From assembly GCA_950295325.1 (NCBI GenBank), contig OX485803.1, positions 41,989,554 through 42,053,553 of the forward strand: DNA of 64,000 nt. The letters run 5' to 3'. The DNA comes from Polytrichum commune. Taxonomy: Eukaryota; Streptophyta; Polytrichopsida; Polytrichales; Polytrichaceae. Below the pieces are notes generated by a model. The model ran no database searches. It had not been told where the DNA came from and was given only the letters and a program-made list of their open reading frames with translations. The position numbers and the translations under genes are program-made. Positions 48,240 to 60,180 of the stretch are shown here, in pieces; the first letter of the stretch is position 1; each line of letters starts with the position of its first letter.

Positions 48240-48700
48240 GGTCACGATACACAACGAGCTAACGTAACATTATTTCAGCCATGTTGGTTGGTCCCATGAC
48301 CTTGGAATATGTCAACTATTATATTATGTGAGCCCATGAACAAAGTAACAATATTTAGTTTACTATTCATACATTAATACTGACACTTGGAAACGTGGCT
48401 GAAGTTATACTCCCGACACTCATTCACGATAATCATTATTCATCCCGATACTATTCACAAGAAACATTGTTCATCATGGTACTGGTCATTGAAAATACTA
48501 GTCATAACAACACTTATCATTGAAAACATTGACACTCTTCACAATATTCTTACTATTCATACCACCATTATTCATTATTCGTATTGGCATCATATGCTTC
48601 TTATTTGAAAAATTTCTTCCCATGCAGGTAAGATAGTAGAAGCCCGTGACATATGCTAATTCTAGAATGCAGCACAACCATGCAACTGAATAATGTGACG
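48240..48700. repeat. Dispersed 'attcac' repeat, copy 3
   Basis: Direct repeat of 47600-47990 ('cttggaatatgtcaacta', 'tgacacttggaaacgtgg', 'ttcacaatattcttac'). It ends 'caaccatgcaactgaataatg'. Confidence 0.6.
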
Positions 48701-48814
48701 AACAAGCTCTTGATTTTTAAAAAATTCAAATAAGAATCACACCCACAGTTTCGTCCAACTATCATGAACTTTATGAATAACTTTGGTGTGAATTCACTAA
48801 AGATCTCAATGCAA

Positions 48815-49060
48815 TTGGTCGAGAGATCTTAGTGTTTCCAAGACCAACTGGTTACATGCCGACTTCTTTTGGTTTCTCTTTGTTATCTTGAAGAATATTC
48901 CCTGAGATTTTCCTTGGTTTGACGGATACTCATTAAAATTCATTAAATTTTGGTTTGTAAATCAGTCGGTAATCTCCCCGAAGTCTTTCAATTGGACCGG
49001 TTATTTCTCAAGCACAACCGGTTCATCTGTAACTAGCGGTCAATTCTCCCCCATCTATTC
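48815..49060 (+). mobile_element. ACCGGTT-family element, diverged copy
   Basis: Contains 'gatcttagtgtttccaagac', 'aactggttacatg', 'accggttatttctcaa', 'aaccggttcatctgtaacta' and 'caattctccccc'. Middle region diverged by a short insertion. Confidence 0.55.
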
Positions 49061-49270
49061 TATGCTTAGTGAATATCAAGTTGGAATTGTCGAGTCTAAG
49101 TTACATTAGTCCTCAAGAAAGAAAGGGATGAGTTTGATGTTGCCCTTAGTGTGAAATATGATGTTGTGTCTCATTTGAGTCAGTCTAATTTCACATTGAA
49201 TTGAAATGGACATTACGTGAATTAGAACCACGTCGAATAAAAACGCCTTTTTCCAAAGGTGGACACAATA

Positions 49271-49346
49271 AGAAGAAACTCTGACCATGTGATCAGCGTG
49301 ATTGGAATGCCCGTTCGACCCACCCTTGGCATTAAACCCCCAGTGG
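49271..49346. repeat. 75-bp dispersed repeat, copy 1
   Basis: Nearly identical to 53716-53790: CTGACCATGTGATCAGCGTG, then 'attggaatgcc', 'gttcgacccacccttggcat' and 'taaaccc'. The high identity of such a short piece suggests recent movement or constraint. Confidence 0.7.
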
Positions 49347-50159
49347 ACACAATAAATACACATGGAGAAGTTGTTTCTGCACACGAGCGACACCAAAACA
49401 TTGAATGTCTCGTTGCCCCAAAACAACGGAACGGATCAAAAGATACCACGAACCACGTTGTGCATGTCGAATACCATGTCATAGGTACCTACTTCAATGG
49501 CAAAGACGGACATTATACCAAAGGATTTTGAGCCAACCCAACCATACGAAGCATCTCGTTGGCATGAGTTTGATTTTGTTGGCTCTGTCTGTAGGATAGA
49601 GACTATGCATCAACTTCTTCGTTTCAAGAGCAAGTTTCCTAACCACTTTGTGTTCACACTTGGATGTTACTTGTTCTTATTATTTTTGGTCCACTTTATT
49701 TAATGTGGATGTTAACTATAGATATATATATAGATATATAAGTGCTCCCTAAAATGCATTGAAAGAAATATAGTTGATTATAGTTATTTGAGCAGTTTTT
49801 AATTATTTATTTTAAAAATTTTAGGTGATAAGTGAGTAGCTTCAATCCTTGACCCGTATTTGAAAAGAAGGTGCACCAAATCCAAGAAAGGTTTGGTATA
49901 ATGAATAGCCATGGATTGGCATGAGCAAAGTAATTAGCTACAATTGTAGTCTTTCATGGCAAAGGACAGAGCCTCACAGTTCTACCGTTTTCAAGAATGT
50001 GTTGTTGCATAACTAGAACACACACCGGCACATTAGACACCCATTATAGGTGGTCTACCGTAATGGCCCACTAGCAATACAAACCCAACCGACTTGATTG
50101 CCTCAATACCAAATTCCATGTCCAACACACCACGTACAAAAGAAATTCACAAATTATGG
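49347..50159. other. Intergenic DNA upstream of the gypsy remnant
   Basis: Open frames of up to 90 codons occur but no family is recognised. Part may belong to the decayed gag region of the downstream Ty3/gypsy element. Confidence 0.3.
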
Positions 50160-51670
50160 GATGCACCAATTCAAACACCTTCAAAACAAGTCATAAGATT
50201 GTGGCCTGAGTCATAACAATGTATTCGCCAATGATTCAAAACGCAATCCAATGTTACGTAGGGTGATCGCCACAATGCTTTGGTATGCATGCATATCAAC
50301 GACTTTACATTAAACGTCGTCATGATCAATGGCAAATCAAGAATCAAAGTACAATCTAAACATGTTCGAGTACGATTTGGATTACTCAAGCCAAACAAAA
50401 GTGACTTCATAGTCGAAATGTCAAGCATTCACGAGTACCACCGTCAAGGGCGAAGCCAAATTTTGACCTAAGAGGGGTTGACCTCATAATATGGAAATGT
50501 ATAGTGTACATTCTATTTTCAAATCTCAATAGGTGATCCAATTCGATTATTTGTTGAGAGATTTGGACTCGTCAAGTTGATATCCCTGTAATGTTTTTTG
50601 ATGATGTTGTTAATGTCCAGGGTTTTGGCAACATGGGCGAAGCCAATGGGGGGACTTTCCTTCAATGTCGGGGGGGGGGGGGTGTTGATTCCCCCTCTTG
50701 GCTTCGCGCTTGACCATCATTAGGCAGTTAAGAAACGTGAAAACCAATATTCATGGTATTATGATACATGTAACGTTCGCGTTTCTAGACTTACCCAAGG
50801 AAACCCAATAACTGATCACACTAGGAAAACTTTGGTTAAGAGACACAAACGTGACTCGTGATTGAAATAACAATACACTTGTCATTGGTTATACGAAACG
50901 GGTTATTATACCACTAAGGGCCCACATATCACAAAGAACCGCCAAAATGAATTGAGGAAGAAAAAAGGTTTTTATATGTGCTACATCATGATATTGTTCT
51001 CATCGCCGTACTTAACATTGACACCACCAAAAGGATTGCCTCGATTCACTCCAATTCAAGGCACACCTAGATCGTGCAAGAGGGACCGGCCGTAGAAAGA
51101 CTTCGAAATGTAGATGCCATCGGATGGTCAATCGAATCCACGATGCATCAAAATCAACGAGAATGAACCGTATAAATTAAAGAAAAGAATAACTCGTTTG
51201 TTTAACAATACAAAGATGTATTTGCTTGAACACACAAAGATTTGAAGGGCATCCCATCTCACTTGGATGAACATCGAATCCATATGAAACCAAGGACCAT
51301 ACTCGTTAAAACAAAGATAGCATGAAAACCGAATTATGCACTCAATGTTAAAAAAAACAACAAACTAAACAAGTTTCTTGTGGCACCGTGGTTGTCTCCC
51401 ATGTTAATTATTCCGAAAGAATCCAATCCTTTGTGGATTTGTGTAAATTTTTGAAAATTAATGCCGCTACACAAAAAGATCGCCACGCATTACCTTACAT
51501 GGAAGAAATCATCGATGAAGTTGCTAGCCATGAAATGTATTCCTTCATTGATTGTCTTCCACGTAATTATCCACGGAGCTACCACTCAGTATGTCTTATG
51601 GGAATCATGTGTGGGAATGATAGACTTGTTTGGAGAGTATTTTTCTTGCTCACAAGCAATTAAATGACCT
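50160..51670 (+). pseudogene. Ty3/gypsy retrotransposon remnant (protease to RT start)
   Basis: Frame-broken pieces appear in pol order. Around 50280-50470 an aspartic-protease-like stretch (VVMINGKSRIKVQSKHVRVR, then FGLLKPNKSDFIVEM) has NGKS where retroelement proteases usually have D-G-x-S. At 50820-50910 comes the protease C-terminal 'LGRPWL'-type block (LGKLWLRDTNVTRD). From 51230 there is the pre-RT linker (LKGIPSHLDEHRIHMKPRTI). By 51380-51540 it reaches RT: APWLSPMLIIPKESNP, then INAATQKDRHALPYMEEIID and EVASHEMYSFID. It stops before the YxDD box. Neither RNase H, integrase nor LTRs were found. Stops and frameshifts show it is dead. Confidence 0.75.
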
Positions 51671-53033
51671 GTTCAATTAGATAATTTTACGATTGTGCAT
51701 ATTTTGCAGTACCTTTCAATTACTTTGAAAGACTAGAGTTAGTCATTTTCATGTACCATATGTTTATTGTATATTAATAAGTGGTTGGTCGGAAGAGTGC
51801 TATGCCCAGTGATCATCCTCCACGTATGGGCAATTATAGTTGGTTGTTCGACCAAGGCCAAACTTTGGCTCATTCAAAAAAAAAATCTCAATAGGCAGAG
51901 CCAATAATCATTGCAATGCCGTGTAGCCTCAAAGCAATTTCATAAAGCCACAATACAACACATAAATTTACAAAATTGATGTGCACTCAAGAGCAACAAA
52001 ATATGCGTTCATTGCATTTGCATAAACCAATGAAATCCCCAAGCAAAGTGATGGAAATCCTACTGCATTTTTATCCATGTGACAAAAACAAAAACAAAAT
52101 AAAATGTGCCAACACTGAACTGTTAGAAGGTATACAATTTGTAAACGACAACAAAATACCAAACTCTCATGATGCAACGTCATGACCTCAACCTATATCA
52201 GGCTGGTCAAAAGAACCGCAACCGATTTCGGATGCAATTTTTTTTAGCATAGTTTTTTTATTAGTGATGCCCACTGCAAAGCGATCAAGTCATTACTTCA
52301 ATTGCACATGGCGTTAGCCACAACATTTCAACAAATTTGTGGTGGAAAGGACCCCAAGCCACCGAAGATCTTTGTTGGCATTATGAGGACGAAACGAGCT
52401 TTATGAGGAAGGGTAAAATGTTAACCATATTTGATAAAATTACAATAGCTAATAGTAATTATTGTGTTGAGTTTACCATGTAGGAGATTTCAATAGATGA
52501 GGATAAGATAAGATTGCAAGTGTGTGATTAGGAGAAGAGGTCCCCCAATTTGCTTAACTCAAATTGCTTATTTAAAGCAAAGGCTGACAATTGTGATGTA
52601 GTCTAGATTGAGTGTAGTTTGTTTAGCTAACGTTATGTTTGACAAACTCTACATATGTGTCATTACCCACACTTGTTTAGGGTTTAGGGTTTAGTGGAGG
52701 TATCTAATGTACATTGAGAATCAAATGATAGGTTAATCAAATCTAAGAGTTCTTAACACTCAACTCCCTTTGGTGACCCCACATCATATATAACACCTCG
52801 ATACATACATACATGATAAACAATGCGAGTTGTAATTAAACCCAAATTGTTTCTATCTTTGTCCCACGTTCCTCCCATGAATGCAATGTCGGTCTACTAC
52901 GCAACACCATTTAAGTTACCTTCGGATCAAAGCAACACCTACCAAGAAAGTTTGTTCTTGGACTAACATAACAAACCTCGTTCCAAGGGCCAAAAGAGGA
53001 CTTGAATGCATGCATGGGGTAGCAATTTAGAGA

Positions 53034-53070
<37 letters not shown>

Positions 53071-53299
53071 GACCGTTGTGTAAAGTTGTGAGTACACCAT
53101 CATAAAGTTTTGTGACACCTACCGAGGGGATGGAGGGGGAGGAGAGAGGAGGATGAAAACACCAAGACAAAATGTACATGCTTTTGTGGTTTGCACTTTT
53201 TATGCAAATTGAACCTTAATACACGTGATCAAATACTTTGATCTATTTTAGTGAGAAATGAATCAACAACAAAATAAATGGGAAGGGCAATACCCGCCT
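51671..53299. other. Intergenic DNA; short telomere-like word and possible SINE end
   Basis: Around 51780-51890 a GTTCGACC word precedes an A10 run, a possible old SINE tail. TTTAGGGTTTAGGGTTTAG lies at about 52677-52695, a very short interstitial telomere-type repeat. No gene supported. Confidence 0.35.
53039..53065. repeat. (CT)13 microsatellite
   Basis: Uninterrupted dinucleotide repeat. Confidence 0.95.
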
Positions 53300-53610
53300 A
53301 AACATGTATTATGAAGTGAAATCCCCTAACATTATGTTCCCTTGCGAAGTGAGGTCCAAGATGACCCTAATCTGCCCGTTGTTAGTGGAGAGGTACCTAT
53401 TTTCGAATGGAGCGGTTGGCAGTTTGATTCCCGACGTGAAACCTTCTCTCTACTTGATGAGAAAAAAACTAACTAGGCAAGTAGGAAACCAATAACCCAA
53501 CCATCGCAAGGTAGGTAGTAAACCATGTTATGCATCAAGAAGATTCTCGAGAAGGGTAGGACCAATATGCTCAAATTCACGTCGGATTGCCCGAGGTGGG
53601 TTATTTATTT
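53300..53610 (+). mobile_element. tRNA-derived SINE, copy B
   Basis: A-box-like GTTAGTGGAGAGGTACC, then B-box-like GGCAGTTTGATTCCCGAC, the shared body and a TTATTTATTTATCC tail. Matches copies at 1-215, 45115-45425 (-) and 54525-54710 (-). Confidence 0.65.
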
Positions 53611-53715
53611 ATCCATTCCTTTGTCAATTGTAAAATTTGGGACCATTCCTTGCCCGTGGCAAATGGAAAGAAGAGCCTTGTCTCGCGGGATATGACCTGT
53701 GACTAGTGAAGAAGA

Positions 53716-53790
53716 AGAAGAAACGCTGACCATGTGATCAGCGTGATTGGAATGCCTGTTCGACCCACCCTTGGCATTAAACCCTCATGG
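53716..53790. repeat. 75-bp dispersed repeat, copy 2
   Basis: Nearly identical to 49271-49346. It directly follows an (AGA)-rich stretch in both places (aagaagaaac...). Confidence 0.7.
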
Positions 53791-54380
53791 CATAATACTA
53801 GTGGTGCAGGACTACTAACCCCTCTCGGGGTGGGCACTATAGTGACACACTATACTAGTTCCTAGCTAGCCAGTAGTGCTTTGAGGATACTGGACATGGA
53901 ATCCCCCCAAAGGCCAAAGGGCTTTGAGGTACCCATACAACAAAGTCCAAGGACCCCCCACCATAGTTGGGTGGACTAAGGTGGTGAACACCACGCCGGC
54001 ATGGGGAATAGAAACCACAACCTCATGTGACTAGTGACATAAGTGAGAGGCAAATAATTTTGATCTAGAAATGCTTTACTTTGGGTTCCATACATATACA
54101 CATGCTCCAACTTTATGCAGGATGGGGCAATGGATTTATCCATTTCTTGCAACACCGTGAAGACAACCTAACAAATGGTCGTTTTTCTTCTCCTTTAATT
54201 TCTAGGGTTTATTGAATTCTTCTTTTTTCATTCGGGTACTAGGTGGGTGCACCTATTCCCAACAGCCAGCCTTCCATTCTTCCAAAAATTTATGATTGTA
54301 AGGCTTTGCCTTACATTATGGGGTGCGTCATGTATTTCCTCCCCTATGTCGGTTGGCCATATGAGATAGATGTGTTCACC
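53791..54380. other. Intergenic DNA
   Basis: A moderately GC-rich patch (53810-54010) with repeated 'ccaaaggcc' and 'gggtgg' words; no gene recognised. Confidence 0.35.
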
Positions 54381-54383
54381 TAA

Positions 54384-54981
54384 GGGTCGATTTAGACTAT
54401 GGTTGAAGAAGTGCACCAATTAAGAATTTTAGGGGAATATATTAATATGATCGGTTACAAAATGGGTTCTTCAGTGGTTGGGTTTACACTACGGGCAAGA
54501 CTTCCTTGGTGGAGACATTCGAGCATGAATAAATAACCAACGTCGGGCAATTTGATGTGAATTTGAGCCCGTTGGTCCTACCCTGCTCAAGAATCCTCTT
54601 GGTGCAGGATGGAGTTTACTGCCTGCCTTGCGGTGGGTGGGCTCTTGGCTTCCTACTTACTTAGCTAGTTTCTTTCCGTCAAGTGAGAGAAGATTTCACA
54701 TCAGGAAGAACTTGAAGCATGGATGAAGAAATGACATGGTGGTCACATGGCAATGCTTTTTGCAAGGAGGTTCTCCGAAAGTCAAGTTGCTCGGGCAACT
54801 TCAAACCCTTGAACAAGAAACTTGGCCTCCGGAGAACTCCAACTTGAGGCTTGTTTTTAAAATTGAGATTTATTTATTTATTATCTTTGTCCGTCAAATC
54901 AACCGTCGCCTCAAATAACCTTGGCTTGGGTTGAAAGTCTTGACGGACCGGTGCACTTCTTCACCGTAGTCTAAACCAACC
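54384..54981. mobile_element. MITE family 3 with a nested SINE
   Basis: The left end GGGTCGATTTAGACTATGG continues 'ttgaagaagtgcacc'. The right end, read on the other strand, is GGTTGGTTTAGACTACGG followed by 'tgaagaagtgcacc'. This gives ~30 bp of imperfect terminal repeats. TAA precedes the left end; the right flank is not clean. The SINE fragment at 54525-54710 lies inside, so the MITE inserted first. The 'GACTATGG' part echoes family 1. Confidence 0.65.
54525..54710 (-). mobile_element. tRNA-derived SINE, copy D (3' part), nested in MITE family 3
   Basis: Begins with AATAAATAACCAACGTCGGG, the reverse of the SINE tail and 3' body, and ends near 'gagaagatttcacatcagg', just before where the B box should be. 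The 5' part is missing. Confidence 0.6.
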
Positions 54982-56845
54982 ATGAATACAAACGCCATGT
55001 ACTTCAACTTCATGCAAGATGGACAGTAAGGGATGTGTTACATGAGGAGTCGAGGCCTTCAAAATTTGAACCCAATTCACATGGAATATTGACTCGTGCC
55101 AATAAGGGAGGAAGCTCTGACACAACCCCAAGGGAATAAACACGCTTTCCACTTTGATCCGACCCAAAATTTCACTTCCCTCGAGCCATGTTAGATTATG
55201 TTTTTAATGCATTAGATTACAATTCGCCTCGTTCAAACATGGATTTGAGGAAATGACCTTGACTCCATCACGTGAAGAGCTTGGGGTTGATTTAGTGGAT
55301 TAGACCAATCACACATACAAGGAGTTACACATGTTGGAGCCCCAAGTTGGCCTTGACTCCTCACATAATGTAGCCTTTCTTTCATCCTACTTGGACATGG
55401 ATTAATGTTTTTCTTCAATCAACACCAATGTGACCTAACAATGATCATTGCTCCTTTCTTTCTAGGTATGCTTTGGTGAGGTTTCTTTTCAATTCATGTG
55501 CTAGTAGGTAGTTGCACCTATTCCCAACCGCCGATCTGTTGTTGAGTTTGATGTTTATGATTGTGAGGGTTGCATTGTAGAATTTTTTTAAGTCTTTCCT
55601 AGATGTGGTGATGGGATACACATGTCCATTCAAATATGAATTCCGTTATTGATGAAATTTGTGCTCATTGATGGGGCAAAGGTCAATTGTAAATTCAAGG
55701 TTCTCATTGCAAGGACGTTAGTGTGAGCCATGGAAAGTAAGAGTACCATTGTAAGAAGCAGCCGTCCGTGAGCCTTTGGTTTGCTCAAGTGCATTTTGTC
55801 TCCTTTAATGTACCCCCCCCCCCCCCCCCCCCCCCGCGCAAAATATGAAGTAAACATGAGCCAATAAAATGTCTCACATAAAACATTCGTATCACCAATT
55901 TGTAAATTAGGGTGATTTTTCTAACATCCTTCATTGGGTCACACCTTAACCTCTAAAGGTTGAAGGAAAACCGTCCCAAAATGCATTTGAAATAGTTTCA
56001 TGTGATTCAAAAGCTTGTTAACGAATATAGACACTACTTATGATAGATATAATTATACAAATGAAACCCTTGTAGAGTCATGATTTTCAAGTACCCATGT
56101 GTCCATGAACAAAAGATCATCATGCGAAGTAATATACAAATTATATTGGTATTGTTGGATTGCAGTGACCACCCAACACAAAAGTTTCCGACTCTGCCCT
56201 TAAGGGTTAACCCCTTAACATTGGGGATGGGATATTTCTTTGTCAAGTATCCAATAACATTGATATATACATTCCAAGGTGTAGGTGGTATTTTGTGCAA
56301 GCTGCTAACAAGTATTGAAGTCAATGGCTATGACTCAAAAGCTATGTTCAATTATCAATACAAGATCAAAGCCATTTGTATTTCATTCTACATTTATTTA
56401 TATATGTTCCTATTGGCATAATTTTAGATGGACCTCTTCAAAGCAATGTATATGTTTGACAATTTTCATATGAAGTTCAACTTCAAATCCAAAGTGTCAC
56501 GTGATGTTTTCAAAAATAAAATAAAATATGAATTGACATCTACATTTTCTTCGAAAATGTTACCTCAACGTCACATGCTTAGTAGTATATGTCATTTCAA
56601 TTTATAATGTGTCAATTGACATGTAGTTTTCTCCTTCACAATTCACACTACATGTAAAATTCTAAATTGTGCGTATCGATTGATGTGCATTTAAAAAATA
56701 AAAAAATCGTCCATGTTTCCAAGTGTCAAATGTCAAAGAAACTCAAAAACTTTGTAAAAAACACACACACCTTCAAAGTTGATCAAGGCTACCTATCTCA
56801 AGTTAGACTTTACTATCATCGTTGCTTGTATCTTTAGACATAATC
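54982..56845. other. Intergenic DNA with a C23 run
   Basis: Contains an uninterrupted run of 23 C at 55813-55835. No gene supported. Confidence 0.4.
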
Positions 56846-56848
56846 TAA

Positions 56849-57359
56849 GGGCCACTTCACACGTGAGATTGGGAGCCCGTGACCATTACACTTCAAGCAC
56901 TCTCATTGGTAGAAAAGGCGGAGCCGGTCCAAGTTCGCTAGTTCACACTACGTACGCTTGAGGGACCAACGGAGTATGTGAATGCAAGATGGATGTACAG
57001 TCTACATGGATTCCTACATGGCATCGAATGGATTATGTTTCATGGTCAGTTGGATTATTTTCAAAAACCACCTCTTGGAGGCAGATCTAACACAAAACCA
57101 AGAGACCATGGCACTCCAAACACTCACAACCGTTGATTTATTTTATTTTATTTTATCGTGTGTGAGGACCCGCATGAATAAAAATTCATTGAAATTGCAT
57201 TTAGTTGAGGGCCCGGTACCATTTGACTTCACAATACACTTGAGAATCTGTGACTACCCTACATGATTTTGGAGGTGTGTTGGGGAGGCCTTTGGACACT
57301 TTCTTTTGGGCTCTCACAATTTCATGGTCACGGCTCTTGGCTCGTGTGTGAAGTGGCCC
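56849..57359 (+). mobile_element. Tourist-like MITE family 2, full-length copy
   Basis: A 511-bp element starting GGGCCACTTCACACGTGAG and ending CTCGTGTGTGAAGTGGCCC, flanked by TAA and TTA. The mate at 43972-44472 is inverted. The short frame at 56982-57266 is chance. Confidence 0.8.
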
Positions 57360-58807
57360 TTAGCATGCTAACCAAGGGGAAATTTTATGCTTGGAATAGG
57401 TCATTCTAATAATTTGACGACATGCCCTTTGTTTCTTATGAAACATCCTTTTGTTACTTATAAAGTAAGTATGCTTCATCATGGGTTCATCATCTTGGCC
57501 CGCTAGGTATTCAAGATTGCTTCACTCAAAGAATTTGAAATCCTTTCCAAGTTTTATAGTGCGACTACTAGTCACACACCTAATTCCCTCGCCGGTGTAC
57601 AAGGGATTTATTGCTATTGAACAATAATTATAAGTCTTGGTGTTTGTCAACTGTTGAGAGACCGGGATATTGAAATACAAGTACTAAGGTAACGGGGCAC
57701 ATTCCCGCTCAAATTTCAGATTGGCATGTTCATTGGGGAGTTATTAAGGGGGAATCAATCTTGGAAGATGTGCAAAGTACATTGGAAATTGGACCAATTG
57801 GAATAATTAATTTTGGATTAATATTAAATTAGTTATGAATTTTGGAAGGAGAACTCATAGGGGTACCCAAAACCACTCACCCCAAAAATGTACACCATGA
57901 TTACATAGAAATTTGAGGTTGGAAGCTATAATGTACCTCTTGTTTGGATAGGTCTAGTGAGCGATTTAAGGACCCAAGCGGGAAAGGGCCCCTCTACCTT
58001 AACATGATTGGACTGCTTAATTAACATCACCAACATATTTAGAACAATCCACAAAATCCCTCTCAAATTTTAACTACACTTGTTATCCCGATTAGTGACG
58101 GAGGGCCAATAGTGAGTGTGGGGAATTAGTGAAGGCGATACTAATCTTCTTTTCTACACTATGAAATTACTACCACCAAAATATGAAACAAAAAAACATT
58201 GTTCATCTCAACATTCTTCACTGAAAATACTAATCGTAGCAACACTATTCATTAAAAGTATCGACACTGTTTATCTTGGCATTATTCATTGACAAGCATG
58301 TGTTTGCACATAACTTTTTTTTGATCATTCTACAAGCATCTTAGAGCACTCATTGGTTTTCTTGAGATGCATGGTAAATGAGCATGTATTCTTAAATTCA
58401 CTAAATTTAAGTAAAAATTCAGCCCTCACTTATTTTGAAACTTGACAAACTAGTGATTTTTTGGGGACTTAGTACCACACGCACTATTTGGGATACTCGA
58501 CGTGGTTCACTCCGATCCCATATTTTATGTGTCATCATGCACGTGGACTTGTTGTGGTTTAAATTTCCCAAGCAATTTTGGTTGTTGATTCAAATCAAGG
58601 ATTGTCTCATCCAACCAACTGTCTTGGGTTGCATAGATTCATCTTCAAATTTTGAAATCAAAATTAAGATACAAAAGCTATAGACACCCATTTGTGATCA
58701 AATTCGATCCTAAATTGATTGTCATTATATTGAACGCACATAGTCAAATCCATCATAACACATGTCTTTTTAGTAGTCATTCTTAATATGAAGCCTAAAC
58801 ATGTACC
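57360..58807. other. Intergenic DNA
   Basis: Holds a fragment of the 'attcac' repeat (58150-58300). No gene supported. Confidence 0.4.
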
Positions 58808-60180
58808 CAGTGTTCAAGATTGAAGTCTTCAATGCCCTTCAAACGCGATTTGGCCCTTCAAAATATACCTCTCTCAAAACAGCCCTTCAAAATGCAACCC
58901 CAAACTCAAAATGAAAACTTCACTTGACGTCCTCAAAATTTTTACACCCGTCAACACTGTAGCGCTACAGTGACGAGGAGGTCGCTACAGCAACGAGGAG
59001 GTCATGGAGAGATTGGTATTTTGTATGCCTGCAATTTTAGAAATTTGGGAGGTTGAAGAACCCACATGGTACAAGGATCTAACTTCTCTTCAGTTCCAAT
59101 TTTTCATTCACATGCTAGCTGATATATTATCAGAGTTGAATAAGGTCAATCGCAAGTTTCAGTTTGATCTTGTAGATTTCACTAGCATAGCTTCTACGAT
59201 TGATGTAACAAGCAACTTGTTTCGTAGACACTATCTGGGTGTAAGTTTTGGCCTGACAACCAAACACCTAGGAAAGTTTCTCCGCGAGGTGGTACCCAAT
59301 GGGCAGATATTGTATGTTGATAGTTTTGGGTGTGAAAAAATGCATATCTTGCATTATGATTCCATGCCCGAGTGTGACGTAGGAGGCTCATTGGAGGCAT
59401 GCATCATGTTGGGGAGGCAGTATGTGCAGAAGATCATCGATTCACTCAATGATCGATTTCCTTACTTGTCCATTTTCAATGCGGCCCGGCTTTTTAGCCC
59501 GAAGCACTATCCCGTAGATGAATTGGACAGAGGGACATTAACGGAACAATGGTTGAACCGGTTGGTGACACATTTCCGTTGGAGCGATGACCTTGTTAAT
59601 CAATGCAATGCGGAATTGCTAGAATTCGTGGAGATGTTATGTTCCGTTTGTGAACGCCGAAGTATGCAAGAAGCTTGGGTTTTTTGTGGCAATGACCAGG
59701 AGTTCATGATTAATTGGCCAACTATGATGTCGCTATGACAAGCCATACTTGTGATCCCAACTAGCACTGCTGTTTGTGAGCGTGGTTTTTCAAAGCAAAA
59801 TTGGGTTAAGAGTGAAAGGAGAACTAGACTCAACCTTGACACACTAGATGCTTTAATGAGGGTTAGTCTAAATGGGTTAGGAGTTGAATTCATGGATTGG
59901 GATAGTATTTTTGAATCTTGGAAAATTGGCACAAGAACCAACAAGCGTAGGGCATTATCACTAGAAGAGGTGGAGTTAGATGGTTGATTCTTAATTCTTC
60001 ACATTGTATTGGAAGCATGCACCATATAAATCATGCATAAGTTTAATATGAGTTTTTTATATTTTATTTCTATATTACTGAATTGACGTCTTGAATTTGA
60101 ACTAGCCCTTCAACCAAAGGGCTCAAATTTTAGAGCCCTTCAAAATGAAACTCATATGAGGGCTTCAATCTTGAACACTG
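58808..60180 (+). mobile_element. hAT transposon, internally deleted, with TIRs and 8-bp TSD
   Basis: The 1373-bp element has matching ends CAGTGTTCAAGATTGAAG (left) and its complement (right), 18 bp perfect. A direct CATGTACC flanks both sides (58800-58807 and 60181-60188), an intact 8-bp target duplication typical of hAT elements. Subterminal CCCTTCAAA words repeat near both ends. It carries only the C-terminal part of a transposase. The intact ends suggest it could be moved by a transposase made elsewhere. Confidence 0.92.
59004..59987 (+). pseudogene. hAT transposase, C-terminal part with an in-frame TGA
   Basis: A 327-codon frame (the first ATG after an in-frame TGA upstream) is interrupted once by TGA at 59736-59738. 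The same frame then continues to 59987. The part after the stop holds the hAT C-terminal dimerisation signature (VIPTSTAVCERGFSKQNWVK, then SERRTRLNLDTLDALMRVSL). The upstream part resembles ZNF862-type hAT proteins. The BED zinc finger and most of the catalytic region are absent, consistent with internal deletion. A single TGG-to-TGA change is the simplest explanation of the stop. A readthrough product would still lack catalysis. Confidence 0.85.

Noticed and set aside
47600-48700. LTR pair of a small retrotransposon
   Set aside because: The two direct copies are diverged, lack TG...CA ends and have no primer-binding site or coding sequence between them.
49271-49346. tRNA-like gene (GTTCGACCC word)
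   Set aside because: The A-box-like and B-box-like words are about 13 bases apart, too close for a tRNA, and no cloverleaf could be drawn.
52677-52695. Interstitial telomere or chromosome fusion scar
   Set aside because: Only about two and a half TTTAGGG units; short telo-box-like words are common by chance.
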